A stretch of DNA of 64,000 bases from a bacterium (lineage in GTDB: Bacteria > Actinomycetota > Acidimicrobiia > Spongiisociales > ZC4RG35). Below, in pieces: positions 29,446-39,182 of this stretch. How positions within the stretch are numbered: the stretch's first letter is position 1; the number at the start of each line of letters is the position of its first letter. The stretch lies in the NCBI GenBank assembly GCA_028819345.1, contig JAPPLW010000099.1, positions 210,931 through 274,930 of the forward strand, given 5' to 3'. Made by a program: the position numbers and the translations under genes. The notes under the pieces were generated by a model. It searched no databases and had not been told where the DNA came from. It worked only from the letters and a program-made list of their open reading frames with translations.

Positions 29446-31838
29446 CAGCTCACACTCCCGTTCGTCTTGGCCGCCTGGATCGCCGCCCACACCCGTTTGG
29501 GGCGCAGCGGCATATCCACATGGGTCACCCCGAGGGGCGAGAGCGCATCGACCACGGCATTGACCACGGTCTGCGCCGACCCGATGGTACCCGCCTCTCC
29601 GATCCCTTTCACTCCCAACGGGTTGATGTCGGTGGGAGTCACCGTGCGGTGCAACTCGAAGGAGGGCAAATCGGCTGAGGTAGGCAACGGATACTCCACG
29701 AACGACCACTTGAGGAGGTTTCCGTCCGCCTCGTAGTCGCCGTCCTCGAACATCGCCTGGCCGATACCCTGCGCCAGGCCGCCGTGGATCTGTCCGTCCA
29801 CGATCATCGGATTGATGACGTTGCCGCAGTCGTCCATGGCGATGTAGCGAAGCAACTTGACGTCGCCCGTGTCGCCATCCACTTCCACCAGGGCCAGATG
29901 GGATCCAAACGGCCAGGTGGCGTTGCCGGGACTGAACACGGCGTGGGCCTCCAAGCCTCCTTCCATGCCCTCGGGCAGGCGGTGAGGCTGGTAGGCCAGC
30001 GTGGCGATGTCGGACCACGACACCTGCTGGTCGGGCGAGCCCGCCACATGAGCGCCCCCGTCGGCGAACACGATGTCGTCCGCAGAGGCTTCCAGGAGGT
30101 GGGCGGCCAGATCGGCGGCCTTGGAGCGCACTTTGTTGGCCGCTTCGTAGGTGGCAGATCCGTCCACCGCCGCCGACCGGGACCCGAAGGTACCGATCCC
30201 CAGCGGCGACTCGGCGGTGTCGCCATGGCTCACCCTGATGTTCTCGACCGGGATCCCCAACTGGTTGGAGACGATCTGGGCCCAGGTGGTCTGGTGTCCC
30301 TGTCCGGATGGTCCGGTGCCGATGATCACCGAGGCGGTGCCGTCGGCCTGCACCCGAACCAGGCCCGATCCGTTGAAACCTGACGGAATCTTGTAGGACG
30401 CCCAGGAAAACCCGAGGTCTACCAGGGCGGAAGGGCCGAATCCGCACACTTCCACATAAGTTGCCAGGCCCAGGCCCACCAGCCGTCCCTCGGCCCTCAT
30501 ACGATCCCGTTCGGCCTTGAGGTCCTCATAGCCGGCGGTTTCCAGAAGTGCGTCGAGGTTGGTCTCGTAGTCACCGGTGTCCATGGGAAAACCGATGTGA
30601 GTTGCCGCGCCGGGGAACTTTTCTGCGGGAATGAAATTCTTTCTCCGCACGTCCGCCGGGTCCACGCCGATCTCCCGGGCGAAGGCGTCAATCGCCCGCT
30701 CCAGGTAATAGGCGGCTTCCGGTCGGCCGGCGCCCCGGTAGGCGTCGGTGGTCATGGTGTGGGTGTGAACGCAGGCCACCTTCCAGTGGGTGGGAAACTC
30801 GTATTGTCCCGCCCCCACGAACAGCCCCAGGAAGGGGATGGCCACCGTGAAGTTCTGGCTGTAGGCGCCCATGTCGGCGATACCGTCCAACTCGTAGCCC
30901 AGAATCTGCCCGTCACGGGTCCCGGTGATGGTGGCGGTCGCCACCCATCCCCGGCCATGAATGGTCGAGCCCGCCGCGTCCCGCCGGGTCTCGGTGAACT
31001 TCACCGGACGACCCAACTGCTGGGAGGCGAAGCAGACCAGGATCTCGTCGTTGTAGACATTGAGCTTGCAGCCGAAGCCTCCGCCCACCTCGGGAGCGAT
31101 GCACCGGACATCGGTCAGGGAAAGCCCGAAGGTCTGGGCGATCCCCCCCGCCAGCGCATGCGCGATCTGGGTGGAGGAATGGACCGTGAACCGGCCGTAG
31201 CCGACGTTCCAGTCCGCCACCACCGAGCGAGGCTCCATCGGCATGGGCAGCAGACGCTGGTTCACCGCTTCGATCGAAACGGAGACCGTATCGTCCTGCG
31301 CCTTGGCGTCGGCGATGGTCTGTTGAGTGGCGGCGATGCCTTCCTCGTCTCCCCAGGGCCCGCCTTCCCAGGCCAGGAGGACATTGGATTCCATGTCATC
31401 ATGGACCAGGGCGGCGTCGGAGGCAGCCTCTTTGAGGTCGATCACCGGGTCGAGCGGATCGTATTCCACATCGACCGCGTCAGCGGCGTCACGGGCTCCG
31501 TAGCGTGTGTCGGCCACCACCATGGCAACCGCTTCACCGAGATGGTTGACCTTGTCGCCCGCCAGGAGCGGACGAACCTTGCCCACCGGGACCTGGGCCA
31601 CCAGGTCACCGAGATGAGCGACGTCCCCGGCGGTGTAGACCGCCCGGACCCCGTCCATCGCCTCGGCGTCGGAGGCGTCCACCGACACCACGCGGGCATG
31701 GGCGTAGGGGCTGCGCACGAAAGCGACGTGCAGCATGCCCGGCAGTTGGAGGTCGTCGACATAGAGACCGGTGCCTCTAATCAGGGCCGGATCTTCTCTG
31801 CGCTTGACAACACCGCCCAGAACACTGGTGGTACTCAC
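29445..31838 (-). CDS. xanthine dehydrogenase/CODH family molybdopterin-binding (large) subunit, form II-like
   Basis: [36 protein letters not shown] (form II active-site loop), [11 protein letters not shown]; overlaps both neighbours in an operon. Confidence 0.92.
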   Translation of the reverse strand: MSTTSVLGGVVKRREDPALIRGTGLYVDDLQLPGMLHVAFVRSPYAHARVVSVDASDAEAMDGVRAVYTAGDVAHLGDLVAQVPVGKVRPLLAGDKVNHLGEAVAMVVADTRYGARDAADAVDVEYDPLDPVIDLKEAASDAALVHDDMESNVLLAWEGGPWGDEEGIAATQQTIADAKAQDDTVSVSIEAVNQRLLPMPMEPRSVVADWNVGYGRFTVHSSTQIAHALAGGIAQTFGLSLTDVRCIAPEVGGGFGCKLNVYNDEILVCFASQQLGRPVKFTETRRDAAGSTIHGRGWVATATITGTRDGQILGYELDGIADMGAYSQNFTVAIPFLGLFVGAGQYEFPTHWKVACVHTHTMTTDAYRGAGRPEAAYYLERAIDAFAREIGVDPADVRRKNFIPAEKFPGAATHIGFPMDTGDYETNLDALLETAGYEDLKAERDRMRAEGRLVGLGLATYVEVCGFGPSALVDLGFSWASYKIPSGFNGSGLVRVQADGTASVIIGTGPSGQGHQTTWAQIVSNQLGIPVENIRVSHGDTAESPLGIGTFGSRSAAVDGSATYEAANKVRSKAADLAAHLLEASADDIVFADGGAHVAGSPDQQVSWSDIATLAYQPHRLPEGMEGGLEAHAVFSPGNATWPFGSHLALVEVDGDTGDVKLLRYIAMDDCGNVINPMIVDGQIHGGLAQGIGQAMFEDGDYEADGNLLKWSFVEYPLPTSADLPSFELHRTVTPTDINPLGVKGIGEAGTIGSAQTVVNAVVDALSPLGVTHVDMPLRPKRVWAAIQAAKTNGSVS

Positions 31839-32338
31839 GCCGACCCCTCCTCCCATTCAGGGGCGGGCGGTTCCTCGCCCCGCATCTTCGCAGCGGCGTA
31901 TTCCACCGCGCGGACGATGTTGTGATACCCGGTGCAGCGGCACAGGTTGCCTTCCAGGCCATGGCGTATCTCGCCCTCGGAGGGGGACCCGTTCTCAGAG
32001 AGGAGTCCCACTGCCGACATGATCATGCCCGGCGTGCAGAATCCGCACTGGAGGCCATGCCGTTCCCAAAAACCTTCTTGGACAGGGTGGAGATCGCCAT
32101 TGGCGGCCAACCCCTCGATGGTGGTTACCTCGGCGCCCTGCGCCTGCACTGCCAGCATGGTGCACGACTTGACAGTCTTCCCGTCGAGGATCACGGTGCA
32201 AGCGCCACAGTATGACGTGTCACAGCCCACATGGGTACCGGTCAGGCCCAGTTCCTCTCTCAGCAGGTGCACCAGCAGCGTGCGCGGTTCAACATCGGTT
32301 ACCGCACGCTGACCATTAACGGTTAGTGATACGTGCAT
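31835..32338 (-). CDS. (2Fe-2S) small subunit of xanthine dehydrogenase/CODH family
   Basis: [31 protein letters not shown] and [16 protein letters not shown]...[13 protein letters not shown]. Confidence 0.95.
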   Translation of the reverse strand: MHVSLTVNGQRAVTDVEPRTLLVHLLREELGLTGTHVGCDTSYCGACTVILDGKTVKSCTMLAVQAQGAEVTTIEGLAANGDLHPVQEGFWERHGLQCGFCTPGMIMSAVGLLSENGSPSEGEIRHGLEGNLCRCTGYHNIVRAVEYAAAKMRGEEPPAPEWEEGSA

Positions 32339-32504
32339 AGACCTCCTTTCTTCAGTTGCTTCCCACGGTATCAGGTCTTTGCCCCAAATAGAAAGTCAGA
32401 GTGGGAAGAATTTACAAAACATAAAAAATATTCCCCCTGAGCCGGGGTTGACTTGCCGGCCTGCCCGATGCAGATTGTCCAGATACCCACCACTGAGGCA
32501 AAAC

Positions 32505-32807
32505 ATGAATTCAAACCAACCCGCACACCCGGACCTGGCTCACTTCGAGAGACTCGCTCGGCGGCGATTCGATGAGGTGGCAGAATACGAACAGGAGGCG
32601 GCAATGCTGCAAGTGCAGCGAATGTCCACCCTCCGTGATCGCCTGTTGGACGCCGAGGACGCCGAACTGACCGTCAGGATCTGGGCACAGGGAGGCCACC
32701 TGTGCGAGGGCACACCCTTTGCAGTAGGCCAGGACCACGTGGAACTTGGTGACTCCCGCCAACTGATCATCCCCTTCTCCGCTATCGAGATGGTGGAATT
32801 CACTTGA
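32505..32807 (+). CDS. hypothetical small protein
   Basis: 100 aa from internal Met (MNSNQPAHPDLAHFERL...); overlaps the next ORF by 4 bp (TTGA), implying translational coupling. Confidence 0.6.
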   Translation: MNSNQPAHPDLAHFERLARRRFDEVAEYEQEAAMLQVQRMSTLRDRLLDAEDAELTVRIWAQGGHLCEGTPFAVGQDHVELGDSRQLIIPFSAIEMVEFT

Positions 32808-34033
32808 TCCCCCGGGTGGTCACCACCGCCGGGCCGGTCTGGGAGTCTGACCTGGTGGACAGGGCAAGAGAAACCGGAACGCTCCGGATCGTGAAGCGGG
32901 CGTTCCATCCTGAGCCGGTCCACCGGACGCTTGCAGAGGGAAGGGCGCGGGCGGTGGTGGTGGGTGCGGGGGTCCCCTGGTTGTCCCCAGGCCTGGTGTC
33001 GGCCTGGCGGCGGATGGGAGCAGTGGTCATCGGAGTAGATGACCCCTATCACCCGCCGAGCCGTCGCCAACTGGAGGATTGGGGGTGCCACATCGTGCTG
33101 GAAGAGCCGGATCCGGAATGGGCCGCGGCCTCCCTGGCGGCGGTGCTGCCATCCCCGGCCGCATCGCCGAATCCCCTAGCGCCAACAGTCGTGGCGGTGG
33201 GAGGCGCCCGCGGCGCTCCCGGCAGGACGGAGGTGGCGCTGGGCATAGCGTGGCTGGCTGCCCGACGTGGCTCCTGTCTGCTGATAGAGGCCGACACCTC
33301 TCCCGCTCTGGGGCTGCGGCTGGGACTTCCCCCACCATCCGAACCTCACCAGGTGGTGACCGCGGGACAGATCGACTTGCTGCTCTGGGATCCCGGCGGA
33401 TCAGTCGGCGGAATGTTGAGAAACGGCTGGTCGCGTCTTTGGGATTACCGGACGGCGGTGGTGGATCTCGGCCCCGGGATCTCCGCATTTGGGGACTGGC
33501 CCGGCCAGAGAGTCGTGGTGTGCCGGGCTAGTCCCCCAGGAATAGTGCGGACTGCCTCGCTGCTGGCGAGGCTGGGCGGCGGACCGCCTTCCCACATGGT
33601 GATAAACCGGGTTTCGCCCTCCGATCCCCTCGGTGGGGAGATCTCCCGGCACCTGGCAGGTTTGACGGGAAGCAAGCCTGCCGCCTTGATCCCGGAACTG
33701 GACGACCTGGCGTGGGGGACGCCTCCTCCCCTTTCCCTGCAGGTTGCGCTGGAACCTCTTATGGCCCGGCTCAACCTCGTCGACGGGCCGTCAACGGGAG
33801 GCCCGGTAACTCCCCAGCATCCGCAGGCGGCTGACCGTAACCAGGTCCGGCTTGAACACCGCGGCCAGTCCTTCGGGCCCGGGGGAGTGGATCAGATCGA
33901 CAAAGAACCGGTAGCGCCAAGCCTCATGGGAAGGACGGGACTCGATCCGGGTGAGGTTGGCTCCCCGGGCGGCCAACTCGGTGAGGGCCAACGCCAGCGA
34001 CCCGGGCCGGTGAAGGACCTCAAAGACCACTGA
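32804..34033 (+). CDS. CpaE/MinD/Ssd-like P-loop protein with degenerate Walker A; C-terminus overlaps pheA antisense
   Basis: VVAVGGARGAPGRTEVALGIAWLAARRGSCLLIEADTSPALGLRLGL deviant P-loop; TTG start; ORF continues past pheA 3' end to 34033. Confidence 0.6.
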   Translation: MIPRVVTTAGPVWESDLVDRARETGTLRIVKRAFHPEPVHRTLAEGRARAVVVGAGVPWLSPGLVSAWRRMGAVVIGVDDPYHPPSRRQLEDWGCHIVLEEPDPEWAAASLAAVLPSPAASPNPLAPTVVAVGGARGAPGRTEVALGIAWLAARRGSCLLIEADTSPALGLRLGLPPPSEPHQVVTAGQIDLLLWDPGGSVGGMLRNGWSRLWDYRTAVVDLGPGISAFGDWPGQRVVVCRASPPGIVRTASLLARLGGGPPSHMVINRVSPSDPLGGEISRHLAGLTGSKPAALIPELDDLAWGTPPPLSLQVALEPLMARLNLVDGPSTGGPVTPQHPQAADRNQVRLEHRGQSFGPGGVDQIDKEPVAPSLMGRTGLDPGEVGSPGGQLGEGQRQRPGPVKDLKDH

Positions 34034-34597
34034 CGTCTTATCGGCATCACTGGGCACCAGTGGTTTCCCAGCCGCAAGCACCACGAATCGCGTGGTGTTG
34101 TCCGCCCGGTCCACCAACCTCTCCATGAGGACCTCCAAACCCAGGACGGCGGCGCTGGCATGAGCCAATGCAGCCTGTTGGGGATCTCCCTGGGAGGCGA
34201 CGATCCGCACCGCGCCGGCTGTGTCATGCACGGGAACCACTTCCCAGTCCCGCTCGGCGATGGCCATCTCCGCCTGTGACAACGCCTCGGGGTGGGAGAC
34301 CACCCGACGGATGTCGGTCAGCTTGGCGCCTCTGAGCCCCAGCAGGCTGTGGCTGGCTGTTTTCTTGTGCTCCGCGATGATGTGAACATCCTCGCTCACC
34401 AACCGGTTGAGCACCGGGAGGACACTGCCCGTGGTGGAATTCTCGATGGGGAGCACCAACCGGTCCACCTCTCCCGTCCTCATCGCCGAGAAGGCCCTCG
34501 AAAAGTTGGAATAGCCGCACAAGTCCTCGTCGGCGAACAGTTCGGTGGCCACCTGATGGCTATAGGAGTAGACCTCTCCCTGGTAACCGATCCTCAT
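33791..34597 (-). CDS. pheA: prephenate dehydratase
   Basis: GYQGEVYSYSHQVA, VLPIENSTTGSV, ADNTTRFVVLA, ACT-domain GANLTRIESRPSHEAWRYRFFVDL. Confidence 0.93.
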   Translation of the reverse strand: MRIGYQGEVYSYSHQVATELFADEDLCGYSNFSRAFSAMRTGEVDRLVLPIENSTTGSVLPVLNRLVSEDVHIIAEHKKTASHSLLGLRGAKLTDIRRVVSHPEALSQAEMAIAERDWEVVPVHDTAGAVRIVASQGDPQQAALAHASAAVLGLEVLMERLVDRADNTTRFVVLAAGKPLVPSDADKTSVVFEVLHRPGSLALALTELAARGANLTRIESRPSHEAWRYRFFVDLIHSPGPEGLAAVFKPDLVTVSRLRMLGSYRASR

Positions 34598-34649
34598 CGG
34601 GTGCTCAAACGGGTGGAAAATGCCGGCGCCGGGCGCCGGGCAGCCGCCT

Positions 34650-36815
34650 TCACCTGGCTCCCTCCCTCTCCAGGGCGACCTCGGCCAGCATCTCCGCCAA
34701 GTCCCTCACCACCACCTCCGCCTCCCGGCCCACCTCCTTGACGCCGTCGTCCAACATCACATAGCAATAGGGACAGGAGACGGCAACCTCCGAGGCGCCG
34801 GTGGCCAGCGCCTCCTCGGTGCGTTCGATGTTGATCTTCTTGCCTACATGCTCCTCCATCCAGAACCGGGCGCCGCCCGCTCCACAGCACAGCGCTTTGG
34901 TCCCGTGACGGGGCATCTCGACCATGTCCACATTGCCCGAAGCGGCCACCACCTCCCTGGGCGCCAGGTAGATGTCGTTGTGCCGCCCCAGGTAGCAGGG
35001 ATCGTGATAGGTGACGCGCCGGGGTTCAGAGTCGCCGTTGGCCGATCCGTCGCCGGTGGTGAGCGTTCCCCGCCGCACCAACTCGGCAAGGAGTTGCGAG
35101 TGATGGATCACCTGGTAGTTCCCTCCCAGTTGAGGGTATTCGTTGGCCAGAGTGTTGAAGCAGTGCGGACACTGGGTGATCACCTTCTCGACCCCCAGGG
35201 AGTCGAGCGTCTCGATGTTCTGGAAGGCCAATTGCTGATACACGAATTCGTTTCCGCCCCGCCGAGCCGGATCGCCGTTGCACATCTCCCGGGGGCCGAG
35301 CACCGCGAAATCGATCCCCGCCGCGTGCATGAGGCGGGCCAGCGACAGGGTGACCGCCCGGTTGCGGTCATCGAAAGAGCCGGCGCATCCCACGAACCAC
35401 AGGTACTCGGCGGAATCCACCCCGTCCGCGCCCAGCACCTTCACCGGAAAGTCCAACTGCCTCGTCCACTCGAGGCGCTGCTCCTTCCCCAGCCCCCAGG
35501 GGTTTCCCTGGTTCTCCATCGCCACGAAGGCCTTGGCTAGCTCGGAGGGGAAGTCGGCTTCCATCAAGGTCAGGTAGCGTCGCATGTCGAGAATCTTGTC
35601 GAGGATCTCGATGTTGACCGGACAGATGTCGTCGCAGGCCCGACACGAGGTGCACGACCACACCTCCTCGGAGGTGATGCGCTCGAACAGCGAGTCGGTG
35701 TCGATGGTGATGGTGGAGGGAAGCGCCACAGGAGCGGTCACCACCGGGTCGCCCGAGGCGGCCAGCACCTCGCCCGACTTGACCACGATCTCCCGGGGGT
35801 CGAGCGCCTTGCCGGTGATGTTGGCCGGACACACCGATGTGCACCGGCCGCAGATCGTGCATGCGTCGGTGTCGAACAACTGCTTCCAGCTGAAGTCGCC
35901 CACCGTGGCGGCGCCGATGGTCTCCAGGTCCTCGGCCTCCATGAGGTTGGGCATGGCTTTCATCGCTCCCTTGACCCGCTCCCTGGGCGACAGGAACATG
36001 TTGACCGGGGAGGTGACGGCGTGACGCAGTTTGGTCACGGGAAGCACCACCAGAAACGCCAGGAAGGAGGCGGCGTGGATCCCCCAGACCACCTGGTGGA
36101 AGAGTTCCGGCGACCCAGGCATCAGGAAGGAGAGAGGGTATCCCACGAAAGACCATCTCTCGAAGTCGGGCTGGCCGTCCACCGCGATCCTGGCTGCCTC
36201 GGTTATGACCCCTGTCACACCCACCAGGATCAGAAGGCCCAGCACCAGGGCGTCTTCGGGACGCGTCTTGGAGGCTATGCGGGCCGGGGGCTTGACATAG
36301 CGACGGAACACCGCCCATGCCAGCCCTCCAAGGAACACCAGGGCGAAGAAGTCCAGGACCGCCGAATAACCCAGGTAAACGGGACCATGCAGGAACTTCC
36401 ACGACTCCGGCATGAGGTGGTCGATCTCAAGGGTGATGGTCCCGGCCAAAAGCACCAGGAACCCGTAGTAGATCATGGAGTGCATCAGGCCCGAAGCGGT
36501 GTCGCGCAGCAGGGTCTTCATGCGCAGACCGTCGGCGAGGTGGCGCATACGTTCTTTCCACGCTCCGAGGCGCTTTTCGCCCCCGCCTCGCGACCAGTTG
36601 CGAGCCCGCAGGGAGAAGAGGTAGAAAGTCAGCCAGAGGAAGGCTGCCACCGAGACGTAGAAGGCTGCTTCCAGGCCGACCGGGATGTTCCCGAATACCT
36701 CCCGCCCCACATCTCCCCGCGGTTCGGAGTGCATCACCGATCCGAGCCACCACAGGACCATCACCCCCACCGCCGAGACCACCCCCAAGGCAAACAACAC
36801 CTTCGAGGCATTCAT
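34650..36815 (-). CDS. membrane-anchored heterodisulfide-reductase-like (Fe-S) oxidoreductase, EtfD-like
   Basis: N-terminal nitrate-reductase-gamma-like TM domain; CTICGRCTSVCP and CTSCRACDDICP Fe-S motifs; CCG-type domains (CPHCFNTLANEYP, DPCYLGRHNDIY, CCGAGGARFW, CPYCYVMLDDG). Confidence 0.88.
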   Translation of the reverse strand: MNASKVLFALGVVSAVGVMVLWWLGSVMHSEPRGDVGREVFGNIPVGLEAAFYVSVAAFLWLTFYLFSLRARNWSRGGGEKRLGAWKERMRHLADGLRMKTLLRDTASGLMHSMIYYGFLVLLAGTITLEIDHLMPESWKFLHGPVYLGYSAVLDFFALVFLGGLAWAVFRRYVKPPARIASKTRPEDALVLGLLILVGVTGVITEAARIAVDGQPDFERWSFVGYPLSFLMPGSPELFHQVVWGIHAASFLAFLVVLPVTKLRHAVTSPVNMFLSPRERVKGAMKAMPNLMEAEDLETIGAATVGDFSWKQLFDTDACTICGRCTSVCPANITGKALDPREIVVKSGEVLAASGDPVVTAPVALPSTITIDTDSLFERITSEEVWSCTSCRACDDICPVNIEILDKILDMRRYLTLMEADFPSELAKAFVAMENQGNPWGLGKEQRLEWTRQLDFPVKVLGADGVDSAEYLWFVGCAGSFDDRNRAVTLSLARLMHAAGIDFAVLGPREMCNGDPARRGGNEFVYQQLAFQNIETLDSLGVEKVITQCPHCFNTLANEYPQLGGNYQVIHHSQLLAELVRRGTLTTGDGSANGDSEPRRVTYHDPCYLGRHNDIYLAPREVVAASGNVDMVEMPRHGTKALCCGAGGARFWMEEHVGKKINIERTEEALATGASEVAVSCPYCYVMLDDGVKEVGREAEVVVRDLAEMLAEVALEREGAR

Positions 36816-36927
36816 GCTTTGGTCCTGCTCCTTGGGTTGGGCTTTCAACGGGACCGCTCCGCCGGGAAGGCTCCCGTTTGTGCGTCCGAAGGATACTCGG
36901 CCGCCTCCTCCGTTTGGCGGGCCTCTC

Positions 36928-37374
36928 TCAGGCGCCCAGCAGGTCCCTTTTGAGACGGGCGACATGCCCCTTGGCTCGGACGTTCCGGTACTCTCGCTCC
37001 ATTTCTCCATCCGGACCCACAACGAAGGTGGAGCGAATGAGTCCCACCGTCTCCTTGCCGTAGAGTTTCTTCGCCCCCCAGGCGCCGTATGCCTCAGCCA
37101 CCGCATGGTCCCCGTCGGACAGGAGCGGAAAGGGCAGGTTGTCCTTCTCCCGGAATCTGGCCAGGTCTTCCGGCGGGTCAGGGCTCACTCCGACCACTGC
37201 CACCCCGGCGGCCAGCAGTTCCTCATAGCTGTCCCGAAAGTCACATGCCTCTACGGTGCAGCCCGGAGTCATGGCCTTTGGATAGAAAAACACCACCAAC
37301 CGTCGCCCCGAGAAATCCGACAGGGACACCAGGTTTCGGTCCTGGTCCAACAGGGTGAAATTCGACGCTCCCAT
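36928..37374 (-). CDS. bcp: thioredoxin-dependent peroxiredoxin (Bcp/PrxQ)
   Basis: YPKAMTPGCTVEACDFRDSYEEL with peroxidatic and resolving Cys. Confidence 0.92.
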   Translation of the reverse strand: MGASNFTLLDQDRNLVSLSDFSGRRLVVFFYPKAMTPGCTVEACDFRDSYEELLAAGVAVVGVSPDPPEDLARFREKDNLPFPLLSDGDHAVAEAYGAWGAKKLYGKETVGLIRSTFVVGPDGEMEREYRNVRAKGHVARLKRDLLGA

Positions 37375-37389
37375 GGACTCCTCCGACCT

Positions 37390-38196
37390 CTATCCGCCCA
37401 GTTCCACGGACCGCCGATGCGCGGCTACCACGGCTCGTACCATCAGCTCCGAGAACCCGCCCTCGCCCATTACCACCAAGGCTGCATCGGTGGTGCCTCC
37501 CGGGGAGGCCACCTGCCGGCGCAGATGGGCGGCGCTCTGGCCGGTCCTCACCAGCATTTCCCCCGCGCCCAGGACCGTGTAATTCACCAGGTGGGCGGCT
37601 ACGTCGGATTCCAATCCCAGTTTTACCGCGGCTTCGGTCATCGACTCGGCAAGGGCGAAGACGTAGGCGGGGCCAGTGCCCGAGACCGCCGTTACCGCAT
37701 CCAGGTCGGCTTCTTCCAGTTCCACCACCTCCCCCACAGCCTCCATGACCATCCGCGCCACAGCTATGTGGTGTGGCCCGGCATGGCTGCCCCCGGCCAG
37801 TCCGGTCATCCCTTTGCCCAGGAGAGCCGGCGTGTTGGGCATCACCCTCACCACTGGCGTATCGCCTAGTGCACTCTCGAGGGTCGCTATGCGAACACCG
37901 GCCGCCAGAGTAATTACCACCTGATTCGAAGCGATAGCTCCCGACACTTGCTCCAACAGAACTTCTATGTCCTGGGGTTTCACCGCCACCACCACCGCAT
38001 CAGACCCCTGCACCGCCTGGGCCGGATCGGAGACGCAATCGCATCCGAGTTCGGATCTGACCTGAGCGGCCCGCTCAGGCAACACTTCCGCCAGGGTCAA
38101 ATGCTCAGGTCTCCACCCGTTGCCCAGGAGGCCCTTTGCCAGGGCAGATCCCATCGCTCCAGCGCCCAGTATTGCGATCGTGGGAGGGGCAGACAT
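37390..38196 (-). CDS. proC: pyrroline-5-carboxylate reductase
   Basis: IAILGAGAMGSALAKGLL, VRVMPNTPALLGKGMTGLA, VTAVSGTGPAYVFALAESMTEAAV. Confidence 0.95.
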   Translation of the reverse strand: MSAPPTIAILGAGAMGSALAKGLLGNGWRPEHLTLAEVLPERAAQVRSELGCDCVSDPAQAVQGSDAVVVAVKPQDIEVLLEQVSGAIASNQVVITLAAGVRIATLESALGDTPVVRVMPNTPALLGKGMTGLAGGSHAGPHHIAVARMVMEAVGEVVELEEADLDAVTAVSGTGPAYVFALAESMTEAAVKLGLESDVAAHLVNYTVLGAGEMLVRTGQSAAHLRRQVASPGGTTDAALVVMGEGGFSELMVRAVVAAHRRSVELGG

Positions 38197-38226
38197 GGCT
38201 GTCGAGTCTAAGGTGGTAGTTCTTCC

Positions 38227-38829
38227 CTACGGCCGGGGGCCGAAGACCGGGCCGACCGTGCGCTCCCGCTTGACCTCCCAGATTCCAGGTTGGGCCGCCA
38301 AGTTGGCGAAGCTGTCGAAGAGAGTGAGGGCCGCCTCGCCGGTCGGAGCCGGGGAGATGACCGGGCCGAAGTACCCGTACCGGCCGTCGAACACGATGGC
38401 CGGCACCCCGATGTCGTCTCCCAGCAGACCCAGCACCTCCGACATCGAGTCCTCGATGGCCTCGTCCCAGCGGGGATCATCGGCGGCGGCCGCCCAATCC
38501 GGAGAGCGTCCGATCGCCTGCAGGCTGTCTTCAAAGTCGGGGAACTCCTCATGGTCATGATGGAAACGGGCGCCGAGTTCGGTGTAGAACTCGCCCACGA
38601 ACTCCTCTCCCTCGCGTCCGCGGGCAGCTTCCACTATCCGCAAGGCTCCCCTTCCCCAGTCGGCGACGGTCCAATAGTCCTCGGAACGGTCGAGGCCCTG
38701 GTTCTTGATGTACAGGCTGAAGGTCCGCCAGGTTACCTCGACCGGCCGGTGGGGCTCCACCTCAGTCAGCCAGCGGCTGGTGATCCAGCACCACGGACAA
38801 ACAGGATCAAAGTAGAAATCGATCTTCAT
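38227..38829 (-). CDS. DsbA-like thioredoxin-fold protein
   Basis: MKIDFYFDPVCPWCWITSRWL (CPWC) at N-terminus; ATG at 38829. Confidence 0.85.
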   Translation of the reverse strand: MKIDFYFDPVCPWCWITSRWLTEVEPHRPVEVTWRTFSLYIKNQGLDRSEDYWTVADWGRGALRIVEAARGREGEEFVGEFYTELGARFHHDHEEFPDFEDSLQAIGRSPDWAAAADDPRWDEAIEDSMSEVLGLLGDDIGVPAIVFDGRYGYFGPVISPAPTGEAALTLFDSFANLAAQPGIWEVKRERTVGPVFGPRP

Positions 38830-38849
38830 ACCCGGAGAGATTAGGAGGG

Positions 38850-39182
38850 GTGGGAAGAGAGGTCGTGAAAAAAGGGGGACGCAAATCCGCCGGTGAAGGT
38901 TGACTCCTGTCACAGCCCCGATGCACATTGGCTGGGTCGAACACCTCCCGGTCCGTTCCGACGTCGTCCGGACCGTACAAGTGAGCCCCTTGGCGAGCAG
39001 GAGGTCATATCTCTTCCAAACGCGGTCCCCCGGTCGGGACGGGTGGAACGCGTTCGGACCTGCGGTGGTGGCGGCGGGGGATGGGCCCTGTGGCGATTAG
39101 TGCGGGGCCGTTTTTCGCGACACAGAGAACCGATTCACGGTTTCTGCGTGGAACCGGCGAGGCCTCCTCGCCAACCCCTCTA
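38850..39182 (+). repeat. dispersed non-coding repeat, copy A (candidate structured ncRNA)
   Basis: Aligns in direct orientation to 42580..42917; GGTTGACTCCTGTCACAG, CGAACACCTCCCGGTCCG, TGCGGTGGTGGCGGCGGGGGATGGGCCC and CCGTTTTTCGCGA are shared; indels are not multiples of 3. Confidence 0.85.

Noticed and set aside
29445-31925. Antisense ORFs over the molybdopterin subunit gene (e.g. 30597..31925, 29784..30383)
   Set aside because: Antisense shadows; composition biased and no homology signal, real gene is on the minus strand.
29445-32338. Annotation as true carbon monoxide dehydrogenase (form I coxMSL)
   Set aside because: Active-site loop is AYRGAGR and gene order S-L-M, so form II; CO substrate not supported.
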